Made by a program: the position numbers and the translations under genes
Origin: an uncultured Desulfovibrio sp.
GTDB taxonomy: Bacteria > Desulfobacterota > Desulfovibrionia > Desulfovibrionales > Desulfovibrionaceae
Length of the DNA: 7,583 nucleotides
Direction of reading: 5' to 3'
Assembly (NCBI GenBank): GCA_946490455.1
Contig: CAMLXE010000080.1
Span: 1-7,583 of the forward strand
Notes under the pieces: generated by a model
Seen by the model: the letters and a program-made list of their open reading frames with translations, nothing else
The model's database searches: none
Told to the model about the DNA's origin: nothing
Shown: positions 1 to 6,305 of the stretch, in pieces
Layout: every line of letters starts with the position of its first letter
How positions within the stretch are numbered: the first letter of the stretch is position 1

Positions 1-1577
1 TCCCATGTCCGTTCTCCCGTATGAATGGCCAGCCCAAGAGCCGTGGGCAGTCTGTACGGTGGCAGCTCCATGACAAACGGCGTCGACGGGCCACGAATGA
101 TGGTCGAACGAAGAAGCCTCGCAGTCAGAAGCGCCACTACCCAGCCGGTCAGGGTCAGCCCGAACATGACGACAGCCTCATGCTGTGGGAAGAATACACC
201 TGCAAAAAGGATAAAGACCGGCAGCTTGGCTCCACAGGCCATAAACGGAACCGTGAGGAGCGTAGCCATCTTTTCACGCTGACTGCGCAGGGTTCTGGCA
301 GCCATGACTCCGGGAACGGCACAGCCTCCGGCAATACCGCCACCCACGATAAAGGGCATGACAGAACAGCCATGCAGACCGAACACGCGGAAAATTCGGT
401 CAAGCATATAGGCCATGCGCGCCATGTAACCAGTATCTTCAAGGAAAGAAATCTGAAGGAAAATAAGCATGATAAGTGGGACAAAGCTCATCACGCCTCC
501 AACGCCGTCAATAATGCCTGACAGCACCAGCGATTTGAGCGCGCCTTCAGGAAGCAGAGAGTCCGCTACGTCACGCAGCCACGAAAAGCCGGCCTCAACC
601 CAGTCCATGGGAATCTGACCTATGGAAAAGGTAATTGTATACAGGAGATAGAGTACTCCAAGCATAATGACCGGACCCAACAGAGGATGAGTCAGGATAT
701 GATCCATGCGATCGGAAAGCTGGAGGCGTTCCTGCATATCTCGCCGTCTGACCAGCACGCCGTCCCGAAGCAACGATGAAATATAGCCGTAGCGATAATC
801 CGCGATTACAGCCTCAGGCCAGGAATCAAGTGTACTTTTGAGATGTTCCGTCACTTCGCCGACCTGTGCCTCAAGACGGTCTGTCAGTTCAGGAGCAACC
901 TCACGGCATCGATTCAGGATTTCCTCGTCCAGCTCAAGGAGCTTCAGAGCAACCCACCGAGCCGGATAGGCCTCGGAAAGCAGTCCGGCCTCGGCAATTT
1001 CCGCTTCCATCCGGGCAAGAACCGGATCCAGATCAGGTCCATAGGAAATCTGCAACGGTTCCCAGGGATGCCCTCGGCGGGCCTCGGCATAGCGTATGGT
1101 CATCTGCAAAAGTTCATGCAGTCCTTCTCCGGTACGCGCCACAGTTGCCGCAACGGGCAAACGCATACGCTGAGACAGACGCTCAAGATCTATCGTCATG
1201 CCCCGGCTCTGAGCTTCGTCCATCATGTTCAGGGCAAGAACTACAGGTACGCCCATCTCAAGGAGCTGAACAGTCAGATACAGATTGCGTTCCAGCGCTC
1301 CCGCATTAAGCACATCAATAACAACATCCGGCCGCTCGGTAGCCAGGACCATGCGCGCAACAGTCTCCTCCTGGGTATAGGCAGTGAGAGAATAGGTGCC
1401 CGGCAAATCAATGAGGCGCAAGAGTTCTCCGGAAGGCAGACGAACCTGCCCTTCCTTCTTTTCCACGGTAATACCGGGGTAATTGCCCACATGCTGATGG
1501 GAACCGGTGAGTGAATTGAATGCCGTAGTCTTGCCTGAATTGGGATTGCCCGCGAGGGCCAGCGTAAAGGACTCCAT
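1..1577 (-). CDS. feoB: FeoB, ferrous iron transporter with N-terminal G domain (partial: C-terminus beyond left edge)
   Basis: Inner-membrane Fe(II) uptake protein; 525 codons are visible with no internal stop, against a usual family length of 700-800, so about a quarter to a third is missing at the window edge. The G domain is clear: G1 GNPNSGKTT (residues 10-18), the NYPGITVE segment with the G2 Thr37, G3 DLPG (57-60) in DLPGTYSL, and G4 NMMD (117-120) after the family signature ALERNLYL. A helical linker follows (about 165-285), then HPLLGP (297-302) and the first membrane helix. The gate region has two cysteines 29 residues apart, Cys419 in GCAVPGV and Cys448 in FMACGAKLPVF, matching the two conserved FeoB gate motifs, plus an extra Cys404. 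The visible end, PPYRLPT...ERTW, is a normal FeoB segment. The ATG start is 2 nt after the feoA stop, with GGAGGA about 13 nt upstream inside feoA, so the two are co-transcribed and probably coupled. Confidence 0.97.
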   Translation of the reverse strand, partial: MESFTLALAGNPNSGKTTAFNSLTGSHQHVGNYPGITVEKKEGQVRLPSGELLRLIDLPGTYSLTAYTQEETVARMVLATERPDVVIDVLNAGALERNLYLTVQLLEMGVPVVLALNMMDEAQSRGMTIDLERLSQRMRLPVAATVARTGEGLHELLQMTIRYAEARRGHPWEPLQISYGPDLDPVLARMEAEIAEAGLLSEAYPARWVALKLLELDEEILNRCREVAPELTDRLEAQVGEVTEHLKSTLDSWPEAVIADYRYGYISSLLRDGVLVRRRDMQERLQLSDRMDHILTHPLLGPVIMLGVLYLLYTITFSIGQIPMDWVEAGFSWLRDVADSLLPEGALKSLVLSGIIDGVGGVMSFVPLIMLIFLQISFLEDTGYMARMAYMLDRIFRVFGLHGCSVMPFIVGGGIAGGCAVPGVMAARTLRSQREKMATLLTVPFMACGAKLPVFILFAGVFFPQHEAVVMFGLTLTGWVVALLTARLLRSTIIRGPSTPFVMELPPYRLPTALGLAIHTGERTW

Positions 1578-1579
1578 TT

Positions 1580-1924
1580 TTATTCGTCCATCTCCTCCAC
1601 ACGTTCCACGAGAATGTGATCAGCCTCATTGTTGCGCAGACTCAATGTAAATCCCGGAAGACGCAGTGCTACCGGATCCCGCAGGGGAGCACGGCCCACG
1701 ACCTCGACTTCCGCCCCGGGGATGAGTCCCATGTCTCTGATTCTTCGTCCCAGTTCTCCACTTGCCTGTACCCGTGCGATACGAGCCTTCTGTCCGGGAT
1801 GCAGACTGCGCAGGGAAACGGCTCCCCCCGTTGCATTGACAGGACAGCATGGTCCTGCGCTATCTTCCGAATCAGTGCTGTTACACCCCAGAAGACATCC
1901 CCATTTATGACAATGTCCGAACAT
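1580..1924 (-). CDS. feoA: FeoA, SH3-like partner of FeoB, with a Cys-rich N-terminal extension
   Basis: Small cytoplasmic protein of 114 residues that supports FeoB-mediated Fe(II) uptake. The FeoA core spans about residues 36-108: VSLRSLHPGQKARI at its start, the signature LGRRIRDMGLIPGAEVEV (58-75), then the RDPVALRLPG and LSLRNNEADHI strands typical of the SH3-like fold. The start at 1924 is supported by AAGGAA 6 nt upstream (1931-1936). FeoA proteins are usually about 75-85 residues, so the first 35 or so are an extension. It holds five cysteines (5, 10, 14, 26, 27) and two histidines (4, 6), and could bind metal or carry a redox switch; that is inference. The gene is first in a feoA-feoB operon, 2 nt before feoB. 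The nearest convincing promoter is at 2083-2110, which leaves a leader of about 150 nt. Confidence 0.94.
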   Translation of the reverse strand: MFGHCHKWGCLLGCNSTDSEDSAGPCCPVNATGGAVSLRSLHPGQKARIARVQASGELGRRIRDMGLIPGAEVEVVGRAPLRDPVALRLPGFTLSLRNNEADHILVERVEEMDE

Positions 1925-2076
1925 GACACTTTCCTTATCGTTAAAAGATGGACGGTTTTCTGTCCGCCCACAACAGCCTTTTTACCGAACAACGCCTGAT
2001 GCTCTTTTCCATGGGGAAAACTCGACATCCCGGACCCGACTGAAGTTACTTCGCCAATCCTGCCGCTTTTTCTCAT
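1925..2076 (-). other. Long 5' leader of feoAB mRNA
   Basis: If transcription starts near 2076, feoA is preceded by about 150 nt of untranslated RNA. I see only weak pairing in it, for example GGAC/GTCC arms about 30-45 nt before the feoA ribosome binding site, and no known riboswitch or clear intrinsic terminator. A second, closer promoter is not evident. The leader could simply be untranslated or could carry post-transcriptional control. Confidence 0.35.
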
Positions 2077-2077
2077 G

Positions 2078-2097
2078 TCAGGAGTATAGTTTCCTGA
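2078..2097. promoter_or_regulatory. Inverted repeat over the feo -10 box, candidate operator
   Basis: The 20-bp element is TCAGGA-N8-TCCTGA with perfect 6-bp arms (2078-2083 and 2092-2097), and it encloses the -10 hexamer. A second inverted repeat, GTTTC-N2-GAAAC (2089-2100), overlaps it within the promoter spacer. A dimeric repressor bound here would block RNA polymerase. It does not match the classical Fur box; its outer AGG/CCT spacing loosely recalls DtxR/IdeR-type operators, but I cannot assign a regulator. Confidence 0.5.
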
Positions 2098-2110
2098 AAC
2101 TCCCTGTCAA
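2083..2110 (-). promoter_or_regulatory. Predicted sigma70 promoter of feoAB
   Basis: Read on the minus strand, a perfect -35 box TTGACA (2110-2105) is separated by 16 nt from TATACT (2088-2083), one mismatch from the -10 consensus. Transcription would start near 2076 and run leftward into feoA. This is the strongest promoter-like sequence in the window. The inverted repeat across the -10 box suggests that it is repressed under some condition, plausibly iron sufficiency. Confidence 0.75.
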
Positions 2111-2664
2111 CTTGCAATCCCCATTATTTCCGCATCAGAACAAAAAAGAGCATAAAGGAATGGTTTCGTACTTGAAAGAATGAGGTTTTCATTATGGCAA
2201 CTCATGGCATAGCCTCACCAACCCTAAAGAATATGAACATTGGAAGGGATACCATTTTTCCATGGACTTATACTTCCCGCGACCCAGCACCGGCCGGATG
2301 AAAGCCATAAGACCGCTCAGTTCATATGAGGCAAGAAACCAGCAGTGTCATCGCCTCCGAGGAAAACCAGAAGCTCATTAACAGGACATTAGCAACTATG
2401 CTGCTTCAAAAATTGATTTCATAGTGGCAGGACGATCCGGGAGAGCATATCAAAAAAAAACAATAAAAATATAAGATCAACATACGACAGTCCCTAAGGA
2501 CCACCCGAGGACTGATGTCTCTGGCGGCAGGCATCGCCTGTTATCATGTGTGGACATTGCAGAAAAGCCAAGGTATTTTCTTCCTGTTGGTTTGCCGGAA
2601 AACAGGGCCTGATGTCATCTTCATATCTTGCTTCCTGTACGATAAACAGGGAAACGGAGTTTTC
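2111..2664. other. Gene-poor intergenic region between feoAB and the OppD-type ATPase gene
   Basis: About 550 nt between divergent genes. Both strands hold only short open frames without credible ribosome binding sites or recognisable products. Seen here are a short inverted repeat AATGA-N5-TCATT (2179-2193), a run of nine A (2452-2460) followed by AT-rich DNA with a TATAAG hexamer (2470-2475) that lacks a good -35 partner, and the hairpins listed separately. It presumably contains the promoter and leader of the downstream ATPase gene. I found no tRNA, terminator with a T tract, or IS end. Confidence 0.5.
2488..2514 (+). other. Two mutually exclusive hairpins upstream of the ATPase gene
   Basis: CAGTCC (2488-2493) can pair with GGACTG (2509-2514) in a 6-bp stem. 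Its inner GTCC (2490-2493) can instead pair with GGAC (2498-2501) across a 4-nt loop. A further perfect hairpin, CAGGC-atc-GCCTG, lies at 2528-2540. The arrangement would suit an RNA leader about 125-175 nt before the start codon, but no T tract follows and no function is shown. Confidence 0.3.
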
Positions 2665-3666
2665 ATGTCAGATGCAGTCGACACATCCCCAACAGTTCCT
2701 CTGCTTCGGGTAGACAATCTTTCTGTCTGTTTTGAAACAGAAAAGGGATCTGTTGACGTGGTACGTTCCGTTTCCTTTCAGGTAGAAAAGGGGCAGACCT
2801 TTTGTCTGGTAGGCGAATCGGGATGTGGCAAGAGCATGACTTCCTTTGCGCTGCTTGGGCTTGTACCGGAGCCGGGAAAGGTCAAGGCAGACAGTATCAG
2901 CCTTGATGGCCGAGAGCTGACAGGACTTTCGGAAGCAGCCATGAACACCGTTCGCGGCAGACAGATCGGTATGATCTTTCAGGAGCCCATGACGGCACTC
3001 AATCCTGTCATCCGGGTTGGAGATCAGGTTGCCGAACCGCTCATCCAGCATCTGCACCTGTCCCGACGAGACGCCCTGAAAAAAGCCGAAAAGCTGTTCG
3101 CCATGGTGGGTATCCCTGCCCCCGAACGGCGTCTTCGCGATTTTCCCCATCAGATGTCCGGAGGCATGCGACAACGAGTCATGATTGCCATGGCTCTCTC
3201 CTGTCGTCCACGCCTGCTCCTGGCCGATGAACCCACCACGGCTCTGGATGTTACCATTCAGGGACAGATCCTTGCTCTGTTGCGCGAGCTTTCCTTCAGT
3301 CAGGGCATGGGTCTGCTGCTCATCACGCATGATCTTGGTGTGGTGGCAGAAACAGCAGACAAGGTTGGTGTGATGTATGCCGGTTCCATCGTGGAGCAGG
3401 CTCCCGTCAACGCCATTTTTGCCAATCCCCTGCATCCCTACACAAAAGGACTTATGCGCTCGGCGCCGACACCAACGCTATCTCCGACCCAACGGCTGGA
3501 AGCCATTCCGGGAACAGTTCCTCCACCGGGAGCCCTGCCTGAAGGCTGTCCCTTCAGACCCCGCTGCAATCGAGCGCATGATCGCTGCCTTACAGAGCCT
3601 CCGCTCGTACACCTTGAGGAAAATGGTCTTGCACGAGAAGTCCGCTGCTGGCTGGCGGCTGAATAG
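2665..3666 (+). CDS. OppD/DppD-family peptide ABC transporter ATP-binding protein, standing alone
   Basis: Cytoplasmic ATPase of 333 residues that would energise import of oligopeptides, dipeptides or nickel-type substrates through a two-permease ABC importer. Walker A is GESGCGKS (50-57), the Q-loop is IFQEPMTALNP (104-114), the signature is MSGGMRQR (164-171), Walker B is LLLADEP (184-190), the D-loop is TTALD, and the switch His is H222 in ITHDLGVV. The C-terminal oligo/dipeptide transporter segment has IPGTVPPPG (281-289) and four cysteines (295, 301, 308, 328) in the GCPFRPRC...C...VRCW pattern, which holds a [4Fe-4S] cluster in characterised DppD proteins. The ATG at 2665 follows GGAG by 5 nt; the frame is open back to 2515, but those 50 residues look non-coding. 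The usual permeases, binding protein and OppF/DppF are absent on both sides, so substrate and exact name (OppD or DppD) are uncertain. Confidence 0.93.
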   Translation: MSDAVDTSPTVPLLRVDNLSVCFETEKGSVDVVRSVSFQVEKGQTFCLVGESGCGKSMTSFALLGLVPEPGKVKADSISLDGRELTGLSEAAMNTVRGRQIGMIFQEPMTALNPVIRVGDQVAEPLIQHLHLSRRDALKKAEKLFAMVGIPAPERRLRDFPHQMSGGMRQRVMIAMALSCRPRLLLADEPTTALDVTIQGQILALLRELSFSQGMGLLLITHDLGVVAETADKVGVMYAGSIVEQAPVNAIFANPLHPYTKGLMRSAPTPTLSPTQRLEAIPGTVPPPGALPEGCPFRPRCNRAHDRCLTEPPLVHLEENGLAREVRCWLAAE

Positions 3667-3678
3667 ACCTTATGGGTG

Positions 3679-3710
3679 TTGCCGAACCGCCATTGCGTCC
3701 TATATATAAT
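3679..3710 (+). promoter_or_regulatory. Predicted promoter of the grpE-mla operon
   Basis: TTGCCG (3679-3684) lies 16 nt before TATATA (3701-3706), which runs on into a perfect TATAAT (3705-3710). With TATAAT as the -10 box the spacer would be 20 nt, so the exact pairing is ambiguous. It lies in the 91-nt gap between the ATPase gene and grpE. I see neither a CIRCE element (the HrcA operator) nor a clear sigma32-type promoter, although grpE is usually under heat-shock control. Confidence 0.5.
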
Positions 3711-3716
3711 CCTGTA

Positions 3717-3732
3717 CCACACCACTGTGTGG
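3717..3732 (+). promoter_or_regulatory. Perfect hairpin at the predicted transcription start of grpE
   Basis: CCACAC (3717-3722) and GTGTGG (3727-3732) form a perfect 6-bp stem with a CACT loop, 7 nt after the -10 box and 14 nt before the ribosome binding site. No T tract follows, so it is not an intrinsic terminator. It could be an operator in DNA or a 5' stabilising stem in the mRNA; the sequence does not decide. Confidence 0.4.
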
Positions 3733-3757
3733 CAAATGCTGTTCTCAAGGAGCCATC

Positions 3758-4321
3758 ATGACCGATACAAATGACATCCGGACCGGAATGGAAGACCCCG
3801 CCGTAACGGACGTTACCGAAACAATTCAGGAAGAACCACACAAAACCCTGGAAGAGCAGTGCAAGGAAAGCATCTGTCCCTCATGTACCATCAAGGCAGA
3901 GGCGGATGACGTTCGACTTCGTGCTCTGGCTGAAATGGAAAATTTCAAGAAACGGCTCCAGCGCGACCATGACGAACAGATGCGCTATGCTGCCGAATCC
4001 GTACTTTCCGATCTGCTGCCAGCTCTGGACAGTCTTGATCTTGCCATCCAGTATGGAAGCAGGGAAGCTGCCTGCAAGGATCTGCTCATGGGTGTGACCA
4101 TGACGCGCAAGCTTCTCCTTGATTCGCTGAAATCCCATGGTTTTGTTCCTGCCGGAGAAGTGGGAGAACCGTTCAACCCTGACCTGCATGAAGCCGTTTC
4201 CTACGAAGAGCGTGATGATATGGAACCCGGTATGGTCAGCACGCTGCACCAGAAAGGCTACCGTCTGAAAGAACGTCTGCTTCGTCCTGCCAAGGTTTCT
4301 GTCAGCCGCAAACCTGAATGA
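3758..4321 (+). CDS. grpE: GrpE, nucleotide exchange factor of the DnaK chaperone
   Basis: Cytoplasmic co-chaperone of 187 residues that releases ADP from DnaK as a dimer. The long-helix core is visible as LRALAEMENFKKRLQRD (54-70) and DLLPALDSLDLAI (85-97), and the C-terminal beta domain as VGEPFNPDLHEAV (135-147) with EPGMV and QKGYRLKERLLRPAKV (165-180). An acidic, poorly conserved N-terminus of about 45 residues is normal, but here it ends in three cysteines (35, 40, 43), the last two as a CPSC motif just before the helix. A strong ribosome binding site, AAGGAG (3747-3752), lies 5 nt before the ATG. The stop overlaps the mlaE start by ATGA. Unlike most grpE genes it has no hrcA or dnaK beside it, and it heads a lipid-transport operon. 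Confidence 0.95.
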   Translation: MTDTNDIRTGMEDPAVTDVTETIQEEPHKTLEEQCKESICPSCTIKAEADDVRLRALAEMENFKKRLQRDHDEQMRYAAESVLSDLLPALDSLDLAIQYGSREAACKDLLMGVTMTRKLLLDSLKSHGFVPAGEVGEPFNPDLHEAVSYEERDDMEPGMVSTLHQKGYRLKERLLRPAKVSVSRKPE

Positions 4322-5517
4322 GCATGAAGACTTCCGAGTCCACCCAAACTCCGGCACCGCCGACGGCACCCCCGGAAATACAGACTGTCCTTTCCGGAGC
4401 GCGACTCTCCGTGCGGTTCCGGGGTGACTGGAAGCTTGATGCTCTGTCCGATGCTGCTGCAGAAAAGGCTCTTGCCCAGTCCGAGCAGACGGCACTTGTG
4501 GCCCTTTCTGCTCAAAGTGGTGTTGAACTGCTTGAACTTGATGGGAAGGAGCTGGGACAATGGGACAGCAGTCTGCTGGTTCCCATCACCAGACTTACAG
4601 CCCAGGCGGAAGAAAGAGGCATCCGCATTCAGAACGACCAGCTCCCCGTTGGCGTACGAAACCTGACCAGACTGGCTCTTGCTGTTCCTCCCAACAGGAA
4701 TGCCCGCCGGGAAACTGTTTCCGAATCGCTGTTTTCCCGGCTTGGTGGCCTTTTTCTCTCTCTTCCCGATACCACCTCACGTATTCTTGCCTTTATTGGT
4801 GAACTTGTTCTCGGTTTCAGTCGTCTGTTCAGCGGAAAATCAGGCTGTACCCGGTCCAATGTGCTCCTGAGTCTTCAGGAATGCGGTGCCGAAGCTCTGC
4901 CCATCATCTCGCTCATCAGTCTGCTGGTTGGCCTGATTCTGGCCTTTGTGGGCATCATCCAGCTTGGCATGTTTGGTGCCGAAATTTATGTATCGAGCCT
5001 TGTTGCCGTGGGCATGACCCGCATCATGGGAGCCATCATGACCGGCATTATCCTGGCTGGTCGTACCGGAGCCTCCTATGCGGCCGTTATCGGAACCATG
5101 CAGGTCAATGAAGAAATAGATGCTCTGAATACTCTTGGCATTCCCCCTTCCGACTATCTGGTTCTGCCCCGACTCATTGCTCTCACGCTCATGACGCCAT
5201 TACTCGTACTCTATGCCGATTTCATGGGCATCATGGGAGGCGCGCTTGTCGGTGTGGGCATTCTGGGGCTTGATCCCATGGAATATTTCACCTTCACCCA
5301 GAAAGGATTCAATCTGAACAACCTCTGGGTAGGTATGGTTCACGGTCTTGTCTTTGGCATGGTCATTTCCATTACTGGCTGCTATCAGGGGCTGAACTGC
5401 GGACGCAACGCCGAAGCTGTGGGACGGGCCACGACCTCGGCAGTCGTTTACTCCATCGTCGGCATCGTTCTGGCTACAGCAGTCCTTACCCTGCTCTGCA
5501 ATATTCTGAAGATATGA
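4318..5517 (+). CDS. mlaE: MlaE-family lipid ABC transporter permease with fused N-terminal STAS-like domain
   Basis: Inner-membrane permease of an MCE-type phospholipid transporter, 399 residues against about 260 for E. coli MlaE. The extra N-terminus has a Pro/Thr-rich leader (1-20), then a STAS-like region (about 25-122) with LSVRFRGDW, VELLELDG and WDSSLLVPI, probably doing the job of separate MlaB. The permease part (about 150-399) carries the long hydrophobic helices and the family signature GRTGASYAAVIGTMQVNEEIDAL (in segments, 248-270) followed by LGIPPSDYLVLPR. It partners MlaF (ATPase) and MlaD (MCE subunit) encoded just downstream. The start overlaps the grpE stop by ATGA, with no good ribosome binding site of its own, suggesting coupling; a second ATG two codons later (4324) is possible. 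The stop overlaps mlaF by 4 nt. Confidence 0.93.
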   Translation: MSMKTSESTQTPAPPTAPPEIQTVLSGARLSVRFRGDWKLDALSDAAAEKALAQSEQTALVALSAQSGVELLELDGKELGQWDSSLLVPITRLTAQAEERGIRIQNDQLPVGVRNLTRLALAVPPNRNARRETVSESLFSRLGGLFLSLPDTTSRILAFIGELVLGFSRLFSGKSGCTRSNVLLSLQECGAEALPIISLISLLVGLILAFVGIIQLGMFGAEIYVSSLVAVGMTRIMGAIMTGIILAGRTGASYAAVIGTMQVNEEIDALNTLGIPPSDYLVLPRLIALTLMTPLLVLYADFMGIMGGALVGVGILGLDPMEYFTFTQKGFNLNNLWVGMVHGLVFGMVISITGCYQGLNCGRNAEAVGRATTSAVVYSIVGIVLATAVLTLLCNILKI

Positions 5518-6305
5518 ATACAGCCGTTCCTCTTATTACGGTCAAAGATCTGACCGTCGGCTATGGCAGCTATGTTGTCCAGCAGGGACTCTCCTTTACG
5601 GTCAACCGTCAGGATGTGTTCATCATCATGGGGCCAAGTGGCTGTGGCAAAAGCTCACTTCTCCGTGTCCTCGTCGGTCTGCTTCCACCGGCCTCAGGAC
5701 AGGTTCTCTATGATGACGTGGACTTCTGGGCACAGGACGAAACGCAACGCCAGCACATGCTGCGCAGGACCGGTCTGCTCTTCCAGAGCGGTGCGCTCTG
5801 GAGTTCCATGACCCTTGCCGAAAATGTCGGGCTTCCTCTGCAGCGCTACACGAATCTTTCACCGAAGGCTGTTCGGGAACAGACCTCTCTGAAGCTTGCT
5901 CTGGTCGGCCTGGCCGGGTTCGAGGATTTCTACCCCTCAGAAATCAGCGGAGGAATGCGCAAGCGTGCCGGTCTGGCCCGTGCACTGGCACTTGATCCGG
6001 AAATCGTCTTCTTTGATGAGCCTTCGGCCGGACTGGACCCTGTCAGTGCTGCGCTGCTTGATGAGCTGATTCTTGAACTCAAGGAAAATCTCAAAATGAC
6101 CATTGTTGTGGTCACGCATGATCTGGACAGTATTTTCACCATCGGCAACAACAGTGTCTTCCTCGACGCTGCAACCCGTACCATGATCACTGGTGGCGAT
6201 CCGCACATTCTGCGAACCGACCCCACACACCCCGACGTGGTTCGATTCCTGAATCGTGGCCGTACCCCCGGCAACGCCAGCAATCAACAAGGACACATCT
6301 TATGA
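5514..6305 (+). CDS. mlaF: MlaF-family ATP-binding protein of the MCE lipid transporter
   Basis: Cytoplasmic ATPase of 263 residues, close to the size of E. coli MlaF, that drives the MlaE permease. Walker A is GPSGCGKSS (40-48), the Q-loop is LLFQSGALWSSMTLAENV (88-105) with the FQ-GALF/W-S-T pattern typical of MlaF/MkL ATPases, the signature is ISGGMRKRAGLARAL (144-158), Walker B is IVFFDEP (164-170), the D-loop is SAGLDP (171-176), and the switch His is H202 in VVTHDL. All catalytic residues are present. ATGA overlaps at both ends (mlaE before, mlaD after) place it in a tightly coupled operon; its own ribosome binding site is weak. The last 15 residues, after FLNRGR, look unstructured. Confidence 0.95.
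   Translation: MNTAVPLITVKDLTVGYGSYVVQQGLSFTVNRQDVFIIMGPSGCGKSSLLRVLVGLLPPASGQVLYDDVDFWAQDETQRQHMLRRTGLLFQSGALWSSMTLAENVGLPLQRYTNLSPKAVREQTSLKLALVGLAGFEDFYPSEISGGMRKRAGLARALALDPEIVFFDEPSAGLDPVSAALLDELILELKENLKMTIVVVTHDLDSIFTIGNNSVFLDAATRTMITGGDPHILRTDPTHPDVVRFLNRGRTPGNASNQQGHIL

Noticed and set aside
843..1514. 223-codon open frame antisense to feoB
   Set aside because: Codon-register shadow of the G-domain and linker coding sequence; the minus strand encodes unambiguous FeoB motifs across the same span.
1669..2076. 135-codon open frame on the minus strand whose ATG coincides with the predicted feo transcription start (possible leaderless gene)
   Set aside because: Most of it overlaps feoA out of frame, its product resembles no family I know, and it has no ribosome binding site. 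The coincidence with the start site is most likely chance.
2192..2308. 38-residue open frame on the minus strand in the intergenic region
   Set aside because: No convincing ribosome binding site or promoter, and no similarity I recognise; short frames of this size are expected by chance.
2326..2424. 32-residue open frame on the plus strand (begins MRQETSSVIASE)
   Set aside because: The composition looks protein-like, but there is no Shine-Dalgarno sequence and nothing else supports translation.
2515..2664. Upstream extension of the OppD-type ATPase by 50 residues
   Set aside because: The added residues do not fit the family N-terminus, and the ATG at 2665 has a well-placed GGAG and starts a normal OppD N-terminus.
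2668..3435. 255-codon open frame antisense to the OppD-type ATPase gene
   Set aside because: Its composition is that of a shadow frame, with no recognisable domain, while the plus-strand frame has every ABC ATPase motif.
3717..3732. Intrinsic terminator of the ATPase gene
   Set aside because: The stem is perfect but no T tract follows, and it lies downstream of the predicted grpE -10 box.
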